A stretch of DNA of 64,000 nt from an uncultured Planctomycetales bacterium (lineage in GTDB: Bacteria; Planctomycetota; Planctomycetia; Isosphaerales; Isosphaeraceae), in assembly GCA_903926465.1 (NCBI GenBank), contig CAIYJE010000160.1:62001-126000 (forward strand), given 5' to 3'. Below the pieces are notes generated by a model. It did not search any database and had not been told where the DNA came from. It saw nothing but the letters and a program-made list of their open reading frames with translations. Of this stretch, positions 1 to 7,797 are shown piece after piece. The translations under genes and the position numbers were made by a program. Within the stretch, counting starts at the first letter, position 1, and every line of letters starts with the position of its first letter.

Positions 1-663
1 GATCAGCAGGTCTGACTCATTCAAACGCTTCCCCATCCCAGCCTGCTTCATGGCATTGGCTTCTGCTTCAAGCAAGAAGGTGCGGCAGGGAGAGAGCTGG
101 TTCCGGAATGAATCTGGATCAACCGCAAGGCACCGGCTTTGTGAGCCGATGGGTGGTTGGTACTCAAGGTGATAAGCCAGGTGAAACCGATCATCATTGG
201 ATGGGAATGCCGTTACGCTGGCCGGACCATCACTGACGCACACAGGACGATTGATAATCAGGGTTTCGCGAGCACGGTTCTGAGCCGTGGTACCAGCCTC
301 GCTCAGAGCCTCGGTGAAGTTCAGGCTAGAGCCGTCGCAACCTGGGGTCTCACCCGCATCAATGTCAATAATGCAATTGTCGATCCGCAGGCCATAGAGG
401 GACGCCATCACGTGCTCGACCATTTCGATGGTCGCTCCCCCCTTCTGGAGGGCGGTGCGTCGCTGGCGTGGGACCACATTCTCGATAAGAGCGGGAACCT
501 CTGGAGAGCCTGGCAGATCGATCCGGCGAAAGATGATGCCGGTATCTGCTGGTGCCGGCCGGAATATCAGATTGACGTCAGTCTCACTGACGAATCCGAT
601 CCCGTGAACCCGGGTTTCGCGTGCCAGAGTTTGCTGGGCCCGCCCAGTCGTGGTGTGCGGCAT
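1..663 (-). CDS. lpxC: UDP-3-O-acyl-N-acetylglucosamine deacetylase LpxC, N-terminal part, cut by window edge
   Basis: LpxC removes the N-acetyl group of UDP-3-O-acyl-GlcNAc, the committed cytosolic step of lipid A synthesis, using Zn2+. Translating the minus strand from the ATG at 663 gives 221 open codons that run off the left edge. The start reads MPHTTTGRAQQTLARE. The first zinc-ligand region appears as VEHVMASLYG (family HLLSALAG-like), followed by CDGSS, close to the family's substrate-binding loop, and CRTFLLEAEA, matching the family's RTF motif. The C-terminal half, with the remaining zinc ligands and any FabZ fusion, lies outside the window. The OmpH/Skp-like gene lies upstream on the same strand, which fits an outer-membrane biogenesis operon. 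The family assignment is confident; completeness cannot be judged. Confidence 0.9.
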   Translation of the reverse strand, partial: MPHTTTGRAQQTLARETRVHGIGFVSETDVNLIFRPAPADTGIIFRRIDLPGSPEVPALIENVVPRQRRTALQKGGATIEMVEHVMASLYGLRIDNCIIDIDAGETPGCDGSSLNFTEALSEAGTTAQNRARETLIINRPVCVSDGPASVTAFPSNDDRFHLAYHLEYQPPIGSQSRCLAVDPDSFRNQLSPCRTFLLEAEANAMKQAGMGKRLNESDLLI

Positions 664-722
664 TGAGATCTTCCTTGATCGCTCAGGCTGTACTGAACCA
701 GGCTCGATGAGCAATACCGAAG

Positions 723-762
723 AAAGCACGGGTGGGCTCTCCACAAGCCGCACCCATGCTTT
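723..762 (-). terminator. Intercistronic hairpin between the OmpH-like gene and lpxC
   Basis: Arms 723-738 and 746-762 pair almost perfectly, with one mismatch and one bulge, around a 7-base loop. Read on the minus strand, the stem is followed by TTTCTT, a partial U tract. It sits between the OmpH-like stop (781) and the lpxC start (663), so it may attenuate transcription or protect the upstream message rather than fully terminate it. This is inferred from base pairing only. Confidence 0.5.
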
Positions 763-780
763 CCTGCGTAAACCGAGAGT

Positions 781-1545
781 TCAACGGGCGGCCTTGGGAT
801 TACCGGCGGCTCGGGCCGTTGGGGTTGGTGCTTCCGCACCAGCAGGCGCGGCGGTTGTTGTTGCCGAGGCTGGAGCCGTATCGGGATCCGTGGTTCCCTT
901 CACGCCGCTGGTTTCCTTGTATTTCTTGTTGAGCATTCGGACCACCACCTGGGTAACGTCGGTGGATGGGTCGGAATAGACCACAGACCGTGACATGGCG
1001 GCAAGCACGGAATTGGGATCACCACTGGTGATCGGCTCGCTGGAAATTCGAACCACATAGGTCATGTGGTTATACTTTGCCACGGCTTCCACCATGGCCT
1101 GAATCTCTTTGTGGATCGTACCAAGGGCTTCAGCTTCCCTGGACGCAAACTCCCGCTGGGCCTGTTCACGAGATCCATCCAGCTCAACCCGCATCTTGGT
1201 GAGCTTGGAGTCTCTTTCCTTGAAGTCAGGAGAGCCAGGCTGCAGGCTTTCCATTTCCTTGGCTATCTGCTGGGCCTGGGACATGATCTTCCCAAGTTCT
1301 CCCTTCTTCAAATTGGCCTCGGCTTCGATTTGCTTTCGGATGAAGTCAACCTTCTCATAGCCCTTGAACACGGCGTCCATATCGATGGAGCCAATGACGG
1401 CGGGTGCGAGCGCACGGGCTTGGCCCCCCTGCTGCCCCGACGTCTTCTGGACGGCGCCATCCTGACCGATCGAAACACTGGCCAGACCAGCGAATCCCGC
1501 CACACCTAGACTCAGAGCCATCACAGCCCTCGACGATACTCGCAT
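781..1545 (-). CDS. skp: OmpH/Skp-family periplasmic chaperone
   Basis: Skp/OmpH proteins hold unfolded outer-membrane proteins in the periplasm with long coiled-coil arms. The product is 254 aa from the ATG at 1545, chosen because GGAG lies just upstream and it places a clean signal peptide (MRVSSRAVMALSLGVAGFAG) at the N-terminus; an ATG at 1560 is the alternative. After the leader comes IGSIDMDAVFKGYEKV, the usual OmpH start of the mature domain, then a charged, helix-rich stretch (about residues 65-150) expected to form the coiled coil. The last 35 or so residues are low-complexity Ala/Thr/Pro. lpxC follows downstream on the same strand, a common outer-membrane neighbourhood. Confidence 0.82.
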   Translation of the reverse strand: MRVSSRAVMALSLGVAGFAGLASVSIGQDGAVQKTSGQQGGQARALAPAVIGSIDMDAVFKGYEKVDFIRKQIEAEANLKKGELGKIMSQAQQIAKEMESLQPGSPDFKERDSKLTKMRVELDGSREQAQREFASREAEALGTIHKEIQAMVEAVAKYNHMTYVVRISSEPITSGDPNSVLAAMSRSVVYSDPSTDVTQVVVRMLNKKYKETSGVKGTTDPDTAPASATTTAAPAGAEAPTPTARAAGNPKAAR

Positions 1546-2015
1546 CGCTCCATCTCCCATACGCCGGTCGACTTCAGACCGGAAGGCCCGCCTTGGCAAC
1601 CCGGGAACGGCTGGAGATCGCAATTGCTACCCGGTTCAAGGGAAAACCAGGGGACAGACATGACTGCTCTCATCCAGAGAGCGGAACATGCAACGATCTC
1701 GCCGGAGCGGCATTGTGCAAAGCATCGTCAGACTGGTCAAGATGAACCAGCGGTCTGACCGTGTAATGAGCTGGACAAGCTGTTTTCAGCGTCCATTTCG
1801 CAGGAAACGGCTCAAAAATTCAGAACCATTCTCGCCACCATGGCCTGGAAATTCCGCACTTTGTCGGAACTCATCCCAAATTGCATACGGGACGGTATTT
1901 GGCTGAACGATAGGCGGTTATGCGTGGCAATCAATACTCAATCGACACATCAGAACAGTTTTTTATGCGGCAACGTCCCTGGAGTATCAGGGACGTTGCC
2001 GCATAGATCAGTCCA
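1546..2015. other. 470-bp intergenic region upstream of the OmpH-like gene
   Basis: No credible gene was seen on either strand; short open frames here lack ribosome-binding sites and protein-like composition. It must hold the promoter of the OmpH-like gene. The one clear structure is the perfect hairpin at 1964-2005, listed separately. Confidence 0.6.
1964..2005 (-). terminator. Perfect 17-bp hairpin downstream of the ArsR-type gene
   Basis: The arms 1964-1980 and 1989-2005 are exact inverted repeats (TATGCGGCAACGTCCCT and its complement) with an 8-base loop. It begins about 10 bp after the ArsR-type stop codon, so a terminator role is likely. Read on the minus strand, the stem is followed by A residues, not T residues, so it is not a classical intrinsic terminator. 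It may be a Rho-assisted or processing signal. Confidence 0.55.
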
Positions 2016-2444
2016 TTAGCTGCCGGTATTGGTCAGCGTGAAGTGCTCAAGAGTGATCTTCTTGGGGATTGGGCCAAGCGCGGACAGCATATGAAGCAGA
2101 AGGCTGTCAAACGCTTCTGGTCGAACCGTATAGAAATTATGCTTGCCATCACGACGGGCAACAATGATCCCAGCCACGCGCAGCAGGGCAAGGTGGTGGC
2201 TCACGGCGGGTTGGCTCTGGTGCAATTCATTGCACAGCGCCGTCACGTTCAGTTGCTCGTTCGAGATCAGAAGATAAAGGATACGGAGTCGGGTCTCGTC
2301 GCTCAGGAGCTTAAATACCTGACCGAGTTCACGAATCGAGGTGTCGAGTTTGGCATTTTTGGAGCGATTACGAGTGGCTGGAGCAGCGGCCTTAGGAGCA
2401 GCGGCCTTAGGAGCAGCGGATTTCTTGGTTGAAACGCGAGCCAT
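2016..2444 (-). CDS. ArsR-family winged-helix transcriptional regulator with basic N-terminal tail
   Basis: 142 aa from the ATG at 2444; a TTG at 2468 is possible, but the ATG is preceded by GGTGA and is preferred. Residues from about 35 onwards are a typical ArsR/SmtB domain: an entry helix (FKLLSDETRLRILYLL), then the recognition helix region (QSQPAVSHHLALLRVAGIIV) and the wing (RRDGKHNFYTV). The family represses its targets as a dimer. Classical metal-sensing Cys pairs (CxC in helix 3) are absent; one Cys (ALCNEL) is present, so the signal is unknown. The first 35 or so residues are Lys/Ala/Pro-rich with AAPK repeats, encoded by a 15-bp tandem repeat, and resemble histone-H1-like tails. 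A palindrome at 2526-2554 upstream is a candidate operator. Confidence 0.85.
   Translation of the reverse strand: MARVSTKKSAAPKAAAPKAAAPATRNRSKNAKLDTSIRELGQVFKLLSDETRLRILYLLISNEQLNVTALCNELHQSQPAVSHHLALLRVAGIIVARRDGKHNFYTVRPEAFDSLLLHMLSALGPIPKKITLEHFTLTNTGS
2380..2420 (-). repeat. 15-bp tandem repeat inside the ArsR-type gene
   Basis: The unit GGAGCAGCGGCCTTA occurs twice in full (2380-2394, 2395-2409) and then in part (2410-2420). It keeps the reading frame and encodes repeated Lys-Ala-Ala-Ala-Pro units of the basic tail. Slippage would change tail length without a frameshift. Confidence 0.8.
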
Positions 2445-2525
2445 GGATTCACCGGGTATTGAGTACAAGAAAATTAGGATTCCCTGATCGAAAAAGGAGC
2501 TTCATCGACAACAGGGAAACTGCTC

Positions 2526-2554
2526 AATGGCTATGGAACCACTCCATAGCCATT
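2526..2554. promoter_or_regulatory. Perfect 12-bp palindrome between dapA and the ArsR-type gene
   Basis: AATGGCTATGGA (2526-2537) and its exact complement (2543-2554) flank a 5-base spacer. It lies about 80 bp upstream of the ArsR-type start and about 100 bp downstream of the dapA stop. ArsR-family operators are often imperfect 12-2-12 palindromes, so an autoregulatory operator is possible. A dapA terminator is the alternative, but no T tract follows on the minus strand. Confidence 0.45.
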
Positions 2555-2656
2555 TGGCAGTCCGTCGGCACCAGAGTCAGGCAATGCTGTCAGGGTGATC
2601 TATTGCCTGGGAGAGTTTGGTGATCTTTGGACTGAACAGATCATGAACGGAACCAG

Positions 2657-3550
2657 TTACGAAACCAGACCATACTGCTGGAGCGCATTGCGGAGTGCTA
2701 GAGTTCCTGAGGAATCTGCTTCGCACAGAGGAAGCCGCATTTCTCCGTTGCCCCGACCAACCAGATTCAACGCCATTTTGATCGGGATCGGATTGGGAGC
2801 AATTCCCATCAGATCCTTGCAAAGTGGAAACAGCCGTCGATGGATGGCCTGAGCATCCGCCAGCCGACACTGCTGAATTGCAGTGATCAGAGCCATGACA
2901 TCGGTGGGAACCAAATTGGCCACCACAGAGATCACCCCTGACGCACCTACTGCCATCATCGGCAGAATCAAGGTATCGTCACCCGAGAGGATCGTCAGGT
3001 CTGTTCGGGCGATAAGTTCACTAACCTGATCTAGCTGGCCTGAAGCTTCCTTCACCGCGACAATAGGCGCAAAACGAGCAAGACGCTCGACCGTTGCAGC
3101 GTCAACGTTCCGGCCGGTCCGACCAGGGACGTTGTAAAGTACAATCGGTATATCTCCACTCTCCGCGAGAGCGGCATAATGGCGATAGATACCTTCCTGG
3201 GACGGGCGATTGTAATAAGGAGCGACAACCAGGGCTGCGTCGGCCCCAGTTCTTTTTGCAAATTTTGTGAGCCGAAGCGCCTCGGCGGTTGCATTGGAAC
3301 CTGTGCCCGGCATTACCTTCACCCGACCGGCAACACGTTCGACAACGAAAGCAATGATTCGCTCGTGCTCTTCGTGTGAAAGCGTGGGAGACTCACCAGT
3401 TGTCCCGACAGGGCTGATGACGGGCGTTCCCTGCTTGATCTGCCATTCGATTTGTGCGCCCATTGCCTCGTAATCGACTTCACCCCCTCGAAAAGGGGTA
3501 ACCATGGCAACGGTGCAACCTGCAAACTCTTGACCACGTCGAGGGGACAT
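2657..3550 (-). CDS. dapA: 4-hydroxy-tetrahydrodipicolinate synthase
   Basis: DapA condenses pyruvate with aspartate semialdehyde, the first step specific to lysine and diaminopimelate synthesis in the cytosol. The product is 297 aa, normal for the family. Visible active-site elements are the GTTGE loop (Thr50, Thr51), LYNVPGRTG with Tyr139, and AVKEAS with Schiff-base Lys167. The ATG at 3550 has AAGGG upstream. The neighbouring genes do not encode lysine enzymes, so it seems to be expressed alone. DapA relatives such as N-acetylneuraminate lyase share the fold, but GTTGESPTL and the overall motif set favour DapA. Confidence 0.93.
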   Translation of the reverse strand: MSPRRGQEFAGCTVAMVTPFRGGEVDYEAMGAQIEWQIKQGTPVISPVGTTGESPTLSHEEHERIIAFVVERVAGRVKVMPGTGSNATAEALRLTKFAKRTGADAALVVAPYYNRPSQEGIYRHYAALAESGDIPIVLYNVPGRTGRNVDAATVERLARFAPIVAVKEASGQLDQVSELIARTDLTILSGDDTLILPMMAVGASGVISVVANLVPTDVMALITAIQQCRLADAQAIHRRLFPLCKDLMGIAPNPIPIKMALNLVGRGNGEMRLPLCEADSSGTLALRNALQQYGLVS

Positions 3551-4015
3551 TCGCGAACCCTTACCGTCGTGAATACATGGTGAATCCAGTGGTTATGAAA
3601 CTACATGATAATCACGAATTTGTCTGTTGGATACCCATAACCGACTTTTGTTCCTGCTTCATGTATTCGTAACCATTCAACCGAATTTCAGTCACAAGTT
3701 TTGGCAAGGATGGTCTAGAGCCCTGAAGGGGCGTTTCAAGATAGCCCTGGTCGAATAGCTGAAGTCTCAAACTTGGGGCTGAAATGTCGGAGCGCAGCAG
3801 GTACCACACACGCACTCGATCAGTGTCTGGCCTGAGTCCGGAACCCCGAAGGGGCGATTCAACGAGACTTGAATCGCCCTGAGAGGGCCAAGATTTGTTC
3901 GCAGGCAATCTGCATCCAAAATGTTGGGGCTGGGCTATCAAGAAACGAGCTTTCAGCCATTAAAACCAGACCTTTTCCTTGATACACGGAATTCGAATGA
4001 ATGGTTTCATGGATT
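3551..4015. other. 465-bp intergenic region upstream of dapA and downstream of pdxJ
   Basis: No supported gene: the minus-strand open frame of about 109 codons here has no recognisable domain, no ribosome-binding site and runs through the inverted repeats listed at 3721-3889. The region should include the dapA promoter. Confidence 0.6.
3721..3889. repeat. Three related short repeats, two forming a perfect hairpin
   Basis: Copies are at 3721-3740 (CCCTGAAGGGGCGTTTCAAG), 3844-3863 (CCCCGAAGGGGCGATTCAAC) and, inverted, 3868-3889 (complement GGCCCTCTCAGGGCGATTCAAG, first 20 bases GGCCCTCTCAGGGCGATTCA). Copies 2 and 3 pair as an 11-bp stem (3852-3862 with 3869-3879) around a 6-base loop. Each unit also has its own short internal palindrome. 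The 3' part resembles the ends of many CRISPR repeats, but there is no regular spacing and no cas gene. It may be a dispersed genomic repeat or an array remnant. Confidence 0.55.
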
Positions 4016-4744
4016 TTACTTGAGCAGTGCCAGTTCCATCGCTTGCTTCATTTCCCTGACGGCCCGATCAAACCCCACAAAAACCGCCCGGGCGACAATA
4101 CTGTGTCCGATGTTCAGCTCACGCATAGAAGGAATTGCCGCCACGTCCAAGACGTTTTGATAATTCAAACCATGTCCGGCATGGAGCAAAAGCCCAATTT
4201 CAACGGCCAAACGCCCTGCGCTGAAGAGTTGTTCCAGTTCAGACCGACGTTGAGCCTCGCTGCTGGCGTCTGCATACCGGCCCGTATGCAATTCAATTGC
4301 ATGGGCTCCCAGGTCGAGCGAAGCTTGAACCTGGTCCAGGTCTGGATCCACGAACAGGCTGACTTCCAGGCCCGCGTTCCGGCACCGTGAGATCGCTTCA
4401 CCCACACGGGCCCGATGCTTGATCACGTCCAGGCCCCCTTCGGTGGTTAACTCCTCACGCCGTTCGGGGACCAGGGTGATTTGATCGGGCTGAATTTCAA
4501 TCGCGAAATCGATGATCGGGGCATCGATCGCAGCTTCCAGGTTCAATCGGGTTCGAACCGTTTGCTTCAGGATCCGAACATCTCGCTCCTGGATATGTCG
4601 CCGGTCTTCCCGAAGATGCACGGTAATTCCGTCTGCGCCGGCCAGTTCGGCAAGGGCGGCCGCCCACACGGGGTCTGGCTCAACTCCGCCCCTGGCCTGA
4701 CGCAACGTGGCAACATGATCGATATTCACTCCGAGGCGAATCAT
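4016..4744 (-). CDS. pdxJ: Pyridoxine 5'-phosphate synthase
   Basis: PdxJ closes the pyridoxine ring from deoxyxylulose 5-phosphate and 3-amino-2-oxopropyl phosphate, the last ring-forming step of the DXP-dependent vitamin B6 pathway. The start at 4744 is chosen because [20 protein letters not shown] is the canonical PdxJ N-terminus and GGGAG lies upstream; the open frame extends further but that part is not conserved. The 242-aa length is typical. Other family motifs seen are [31 protein letters not shown] with [24 protein letters not shown] and [15 protein letters not shown]. It is preceded by the helicase gene on the same strand with a 64-bp gap, so the two may be cotranscribed. Confidence 0.94.
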   Translation of the reverse strand: MIRLGVNIDHVATLRQARGGVEPDPVWAAALAELAGADGITVHLREDRRHIQERDVRILKQTVRTRLNLEAAIDAPIIDFAIEIQPDQITLVPERREELTTEGGLDVIKHRARVGEAISRCRNAGLEVSLFVDPDLDQVQASLDLGAHAIELHTGRYADASSEAQRRSELEQLFSAGRLAVEIGLLLHAGHGLNYQNVLDVAAIPSMRELNIGHSIVARAVFVGFDRAVREMKQAMELALLK

Positions 4745-4808
4745 TTCTGGATGCTCCCTGGCTGGAACGGATCTGATTTGGGCGAACCAGATCGACTTGG
4801 GGGGTATT

Positions 4809-7052
4809 TCAACCCCGACCGGAAAGTGGGCGGAGTGGTGTTTTTGAGAGCAAAAACGTTCGCTCGCCCCCCACCGTGAATGCAATCTTCGCCTTCCTGC
4901 CCTCGCCCATTCCGGCGAGCGCAGTAATTCTTCCAATCCCATACTCGGGATGGACCACCATCATTCCCGTAGTCCAGCTGGATCCTGTGGTGGAGGCGGG
5001 AGGCTGGGTGCCGGCCTTGCTACCGCCGCGGAGATCGGCCGCCGTGATCAGTTTGAATCCCGTCTGATTGGCGCCCGGGGTTGGTTCCAGGGCGCGTCGG
5101 ATTCTGGCGGTGGGGTAACCTCCGGAATCGGTCAAATCCAGGGCTTCAATCGATTCATCATCTGGGAGTTCGCTCAGGAAGATCGAAGGAATGGCAACCG
5201 ATCGCGAACCTCGGAAATCTCGAAGCTGGCAGTGGCTAATGTAAAGTTCTCGTCTTGCCCGAGTGATTCCCACGAAAAAGAGACGCCGCTCCTCTTCCAG
5301 TTGAGACTCGTGTTCGATCGATCGGGAGTGAGGAAGTAGCCCCTGCTCCAAACCAACGACAAACACCACCGGAAACTCAAGCCCTTTGGCCGCGTGCAGG
5401 GTCATGAGGGCCACCGAACCGCCGTCATCGTTCCAGCGGTCGACCGCCGACGAGAGCGTGACCTGTTCCAGGAAGTCTGAGAGGGTTGCTCCGGGGTTGG
5501 CTTCATCGAACTGGCGAGCGACGGAGATCATTTCGTCCACGTTGGCCCGTCGGTCGTCCTCGCCGCCAGCCGCTCGCTCATCCAGGTGCTTGCTCAATCC
5601 GCTCTGGACCAGGATCTGGCGGATGGCCTCCTCGGCCGTTTTATCACGCGCGGGAATGAGTTCGGCCATGAGCATCACGAAGTCACGAAGCGCTCGTGCC
5701 GGTCGGTCTTTGATTCCGCCAATGCTGGCGGCTTCCCGAGAGGCATCTAGCAAGGACAGACCAAGCCTCTGGGCGTGGGTTGCCAGTCGTTCAACCGTGG
5801 TTGCTCCGATGCCCCTGGGCGGCACATTCACAATTCTCTCAAACGCAACGTCGTCACGCGGGTTGACGACCAGGTTCAAGTACGCCAGCAGATCCTTGAT
5901 TTCCTGTCGTTCGTAAAACGACAACCCGCCCACAATTTGGTAGGGCACGCGTGCCATCCGAAATGCCGCTTCCACGGGCCTGGTCTGTGCACTCGTTCTG
6001 ACGAAAACGGCCATATCTCGGAAGCCGTATTCCCCTTCCCGCACCAAGCTCAAAATTTTGGTTGCAACGGCGTTGGCTTCTTCGACCTCGCTCGGATAAC
6101 GAGTCACTCGGACCGGCGAGCCGGTTGGATTGTCGGTTGAGAGTCCCTTGGGTTTGCGGCGCCGATTGCACCGGATCAAATGGTCGGCAACCTGCAGGAT
6201 GTTCTTCGTGCTTCGATAATTTTGTTCGAGCCGCACCACCTTACAGCCTGGAAAGTCCTGTTCAAACTCAAGGATGTTCCCGAGGTTGGCCCCACGCCAG
6301 CCGTAAATCGACTGGTCGGGGTCGCCGGTCACGCACAGGTTTTGAATGTCGACCGAGAGTCCACGAACAATGGCGTATTGCGCAAGGTTCGTGTCTTGAT
6401 ATTCGTCGACCAGAATGTACTTGAACCGAGCGTCCAGCATGGCTCTGAGGTCTGGATGGTGCCGGACGAGGGCCACCACGTGAACCAGCAGATCATCAAA
6501 ATCCACAGCAGAGCTTTTCAGTAGCCGTTTCTGGTACTCGCCATAAACCTTGGCCGTAATGCTTCCCACATGATCGCTGCGTCCGTCTCGGGAGTATTGC
6601 TCGGGGCCCATCATCTCGTTTTTGGCCCGACTAATTGCCCCTTCCACTTGCTCTGGGGTTACACCGCAGGCGTCCAGGCTAAGGGATTCCATGGTCCCGC
6701 GAACCGTCTTGAGCCGGTCAGACTGGTCATAGATTGAGAAGCCGCGATCCAGCCCAACTCGGTCGGCGTACTGACGCAGCAACCGCGCGCAGAGCCCGTG
6801 AAAGGTCCCAACCCACACGCCGGACCGAGGGGCGAGGTGCTCAATACGCTCACGCATTTCACCTGCTGCCTTGTTGGTGAATGTGAGCGCCAGAATGGAG
6901 GGGCCAGCCACGCCGTGCTGGAGCAAGTTCGCGACGCGGCGCGTGATGACGCGTGTTTTACCCGAACCTGCACCGGCCAGCACCAGTAACGGCCCGTCCT
7001 TATGACTCACGGCCTCGCGTTGTGGTTCGGTCAAATCCGAAAGTAAGTCCAT
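4809..7052 (-). CDS. pcrA: UvrD/PcrA-family ATP-dependent 3'-5' DNA helicase
   Basis: A superfamily 1A helicase of 747 aa that unwinds DNA in repair and clears replication blocks. Motifs in order: the Q motif region (LTEPQREAV), Walker A (AGAGSGKT, near residue 30), motif Ia ([11 protein letters not shown]), motif II ([10 protein letters not shown]), motif III ([14 protein letters not shown]), motif IV (LEQNYRST), motif V ([19 protein letters not shown]) and motif VI ([13 protein letters not shown]). The C-terminus ends in a Tudor-like module ([16 protein letters not shown]) typical of PcrA/UvrD. The ATG at 7052 is used. It is divergent from acpS across a 248-bp promoter region. Confidence 0.93.
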   Translation of the reverse strand: MDLLSDLTEPQREAVSHKDGPLLVLAGAGSGKTRVITRRVANLLQHGVAGPSILALTFTNKAAGEMRERIEHLAPRSGVWVGTFHGLCARLLRQYADRVGLDRGFSIYDQSDRLKTVRGTMESLSLDACGVTPEQVEGAISRAKNEMMGPEQYSRDGRSDHVGSITAKVYGEYQKRLLKSSAVDFDDLLVHVVALVRHHPDLRAMLDARFKYILVDEYQDTNLAQYAIVRGLSVDIQNLCVTGDPDQSIYGWRGANLGNILEFEQDFPGCKVVRLEQNYRSTKNILQVADHLIRCNRRRKPKGLSTDNPTGSPVRVTRYPSEVEEANAVATKILSLVREGEYGFRDMAVFVRTSAQTRPVEAAFRMARVPYQIVGGLSFYERQEIKDLLAYLNLVVNPRDDVAFERIVNVPPRGIGATTVERLATHAQRLGLSLLDASREAASIGGIKDRPARALRDFVMLMAELIPARDKTAEEAIRQILVQSGLSKHLDERAAGGEDDRRANVDEMISVARQFDEANPGATLSDFLEQVTLSSAVDRWNDDGGSVALMTLHAAKGLEFPVVFVVGLEQGLLPHSRSIEHESQLEEERRLFFVGITRARRELYISHCQLRDFRGSRSVAIPSIFLSELPDDESIEALDLTDSGGYPTARIRRALEPTPGANQTGFKLITAADLRGGSKAGTQPPASTTGSSWTTGMMVVHPEYGIGRITALAGMGEGRKAKIAFTVGGERTFLLSKTPLRPLSGRG

Positions 7053-7300
7053 GAGAGACCTGTAGCTGGAGTCTGGCCAGAGCGACGGGAGCCCGGACCC
7101 GTAAGGTCGGCGGCGAAATCCGCGGGGAGCCCAGACCGTTAATATACCTAACCAAAGTCGGGCGGGCGAACGAAAGGGGTCAACACAAAGGCTGGCTCAA
7201 GCGATCTCCCTGCCGGTAAACTCTTCAGGGAAAAGTGATTGCAAAGGGCCCGATCGAGTGTGAAGGCCAAGCGAAAAGCGAAAACAAGACGAGTCGGGCC

Positions 7301-7714
7301 ATGGAAATTCGAGGCATCGGAACGGATATCGTGGAATGCCCACGAATCGGGCGCATGATCGAGCAGCACGGCGAGCAATTCTTGCGCAGGGTTTTCACGG
7401 ACCATGAGATCCGCTTCTGTCAGGACCGAACCCATGCCATTGGTCATTTCTCAGGCCGCTGGGCGGCCAAGGTGGCTCTGCTTCGAGCCCTGAGCATTTC
7501 CAGGACGGGTGGGATTGTCTGGACCGACATGGAGATCCGAAATCGTGCCGATGGACGGCCGGACGTGCGGTTTCGAGGTCGGGTCAGAGATGCCGTCGAA
7601 TCGCTTGGGGTCACCGAACTACTGCTAAGCATTTCCCATTGTCGGACGTATGCCACCGCTTCCGTATTGGCGGTGTCGTCGCCTGGGAAAACCCTCAACG
7701 AGCCACCGGCCTGA
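7301..7714 (+). CDS. acpS: Holo-[acyl-carrier-protein] synthase with an altered metal site
   Basis: AcpS transfers 4'-phosphopantetheine from CoA to the serine of acyl carrier protein. The ATG at 7301 gives 137 aa beginning MEIRGIGTDIVE, the family signature with Mg-binding Asp9. The second signature, normally AAKEA with Mg-binding Glu58, reads RWAAKVALLRAL: codon 58 is GTG (7472-7474), giving Val where Glu is expected. One base (GAG to GTG) separates the two. The C-terminal SISHCRTYATASVLA matches the family's SLSH motif. Either the enzyme tolerates the change, another residue supplies the ligand, or activity is weak. It is divergent from pcrA and convergent with topA. Confidence 0.85.
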   Translation: MEIRGIGTDIVECPRIGRMIEQHGEQFLRRVFTDHEIRFCQDRTHAIGHFSGRWAAKVALLRALSISRTGGIVWTDMEIRNRADGRPDVRFRGRVRDAVESLGVTELLLSISHCRTYATASVLAVSSPGKTLNEPPA

Positions 7715-7797
7715 ACGCATCGGCAATGCACTCAGGGCCGGTCGCCGGTATGAGATCAGGGCCCTTGGCAATTCCGCCGGCCCTGGTCTTCCATCAT

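Noticed and set aside
3721-3889. CRISPR array
   Set aside because: Only three degenerate, irregularly placed and partly inverted units, with no cas genes; kept only as a repeat.
3612-3941. 109-codon minus-strand open frame upstream of dapA
   Set aside because: It runs through the inverted repeats at 3721-3889 and shows no domain, leader or Shine-Dalgarno.
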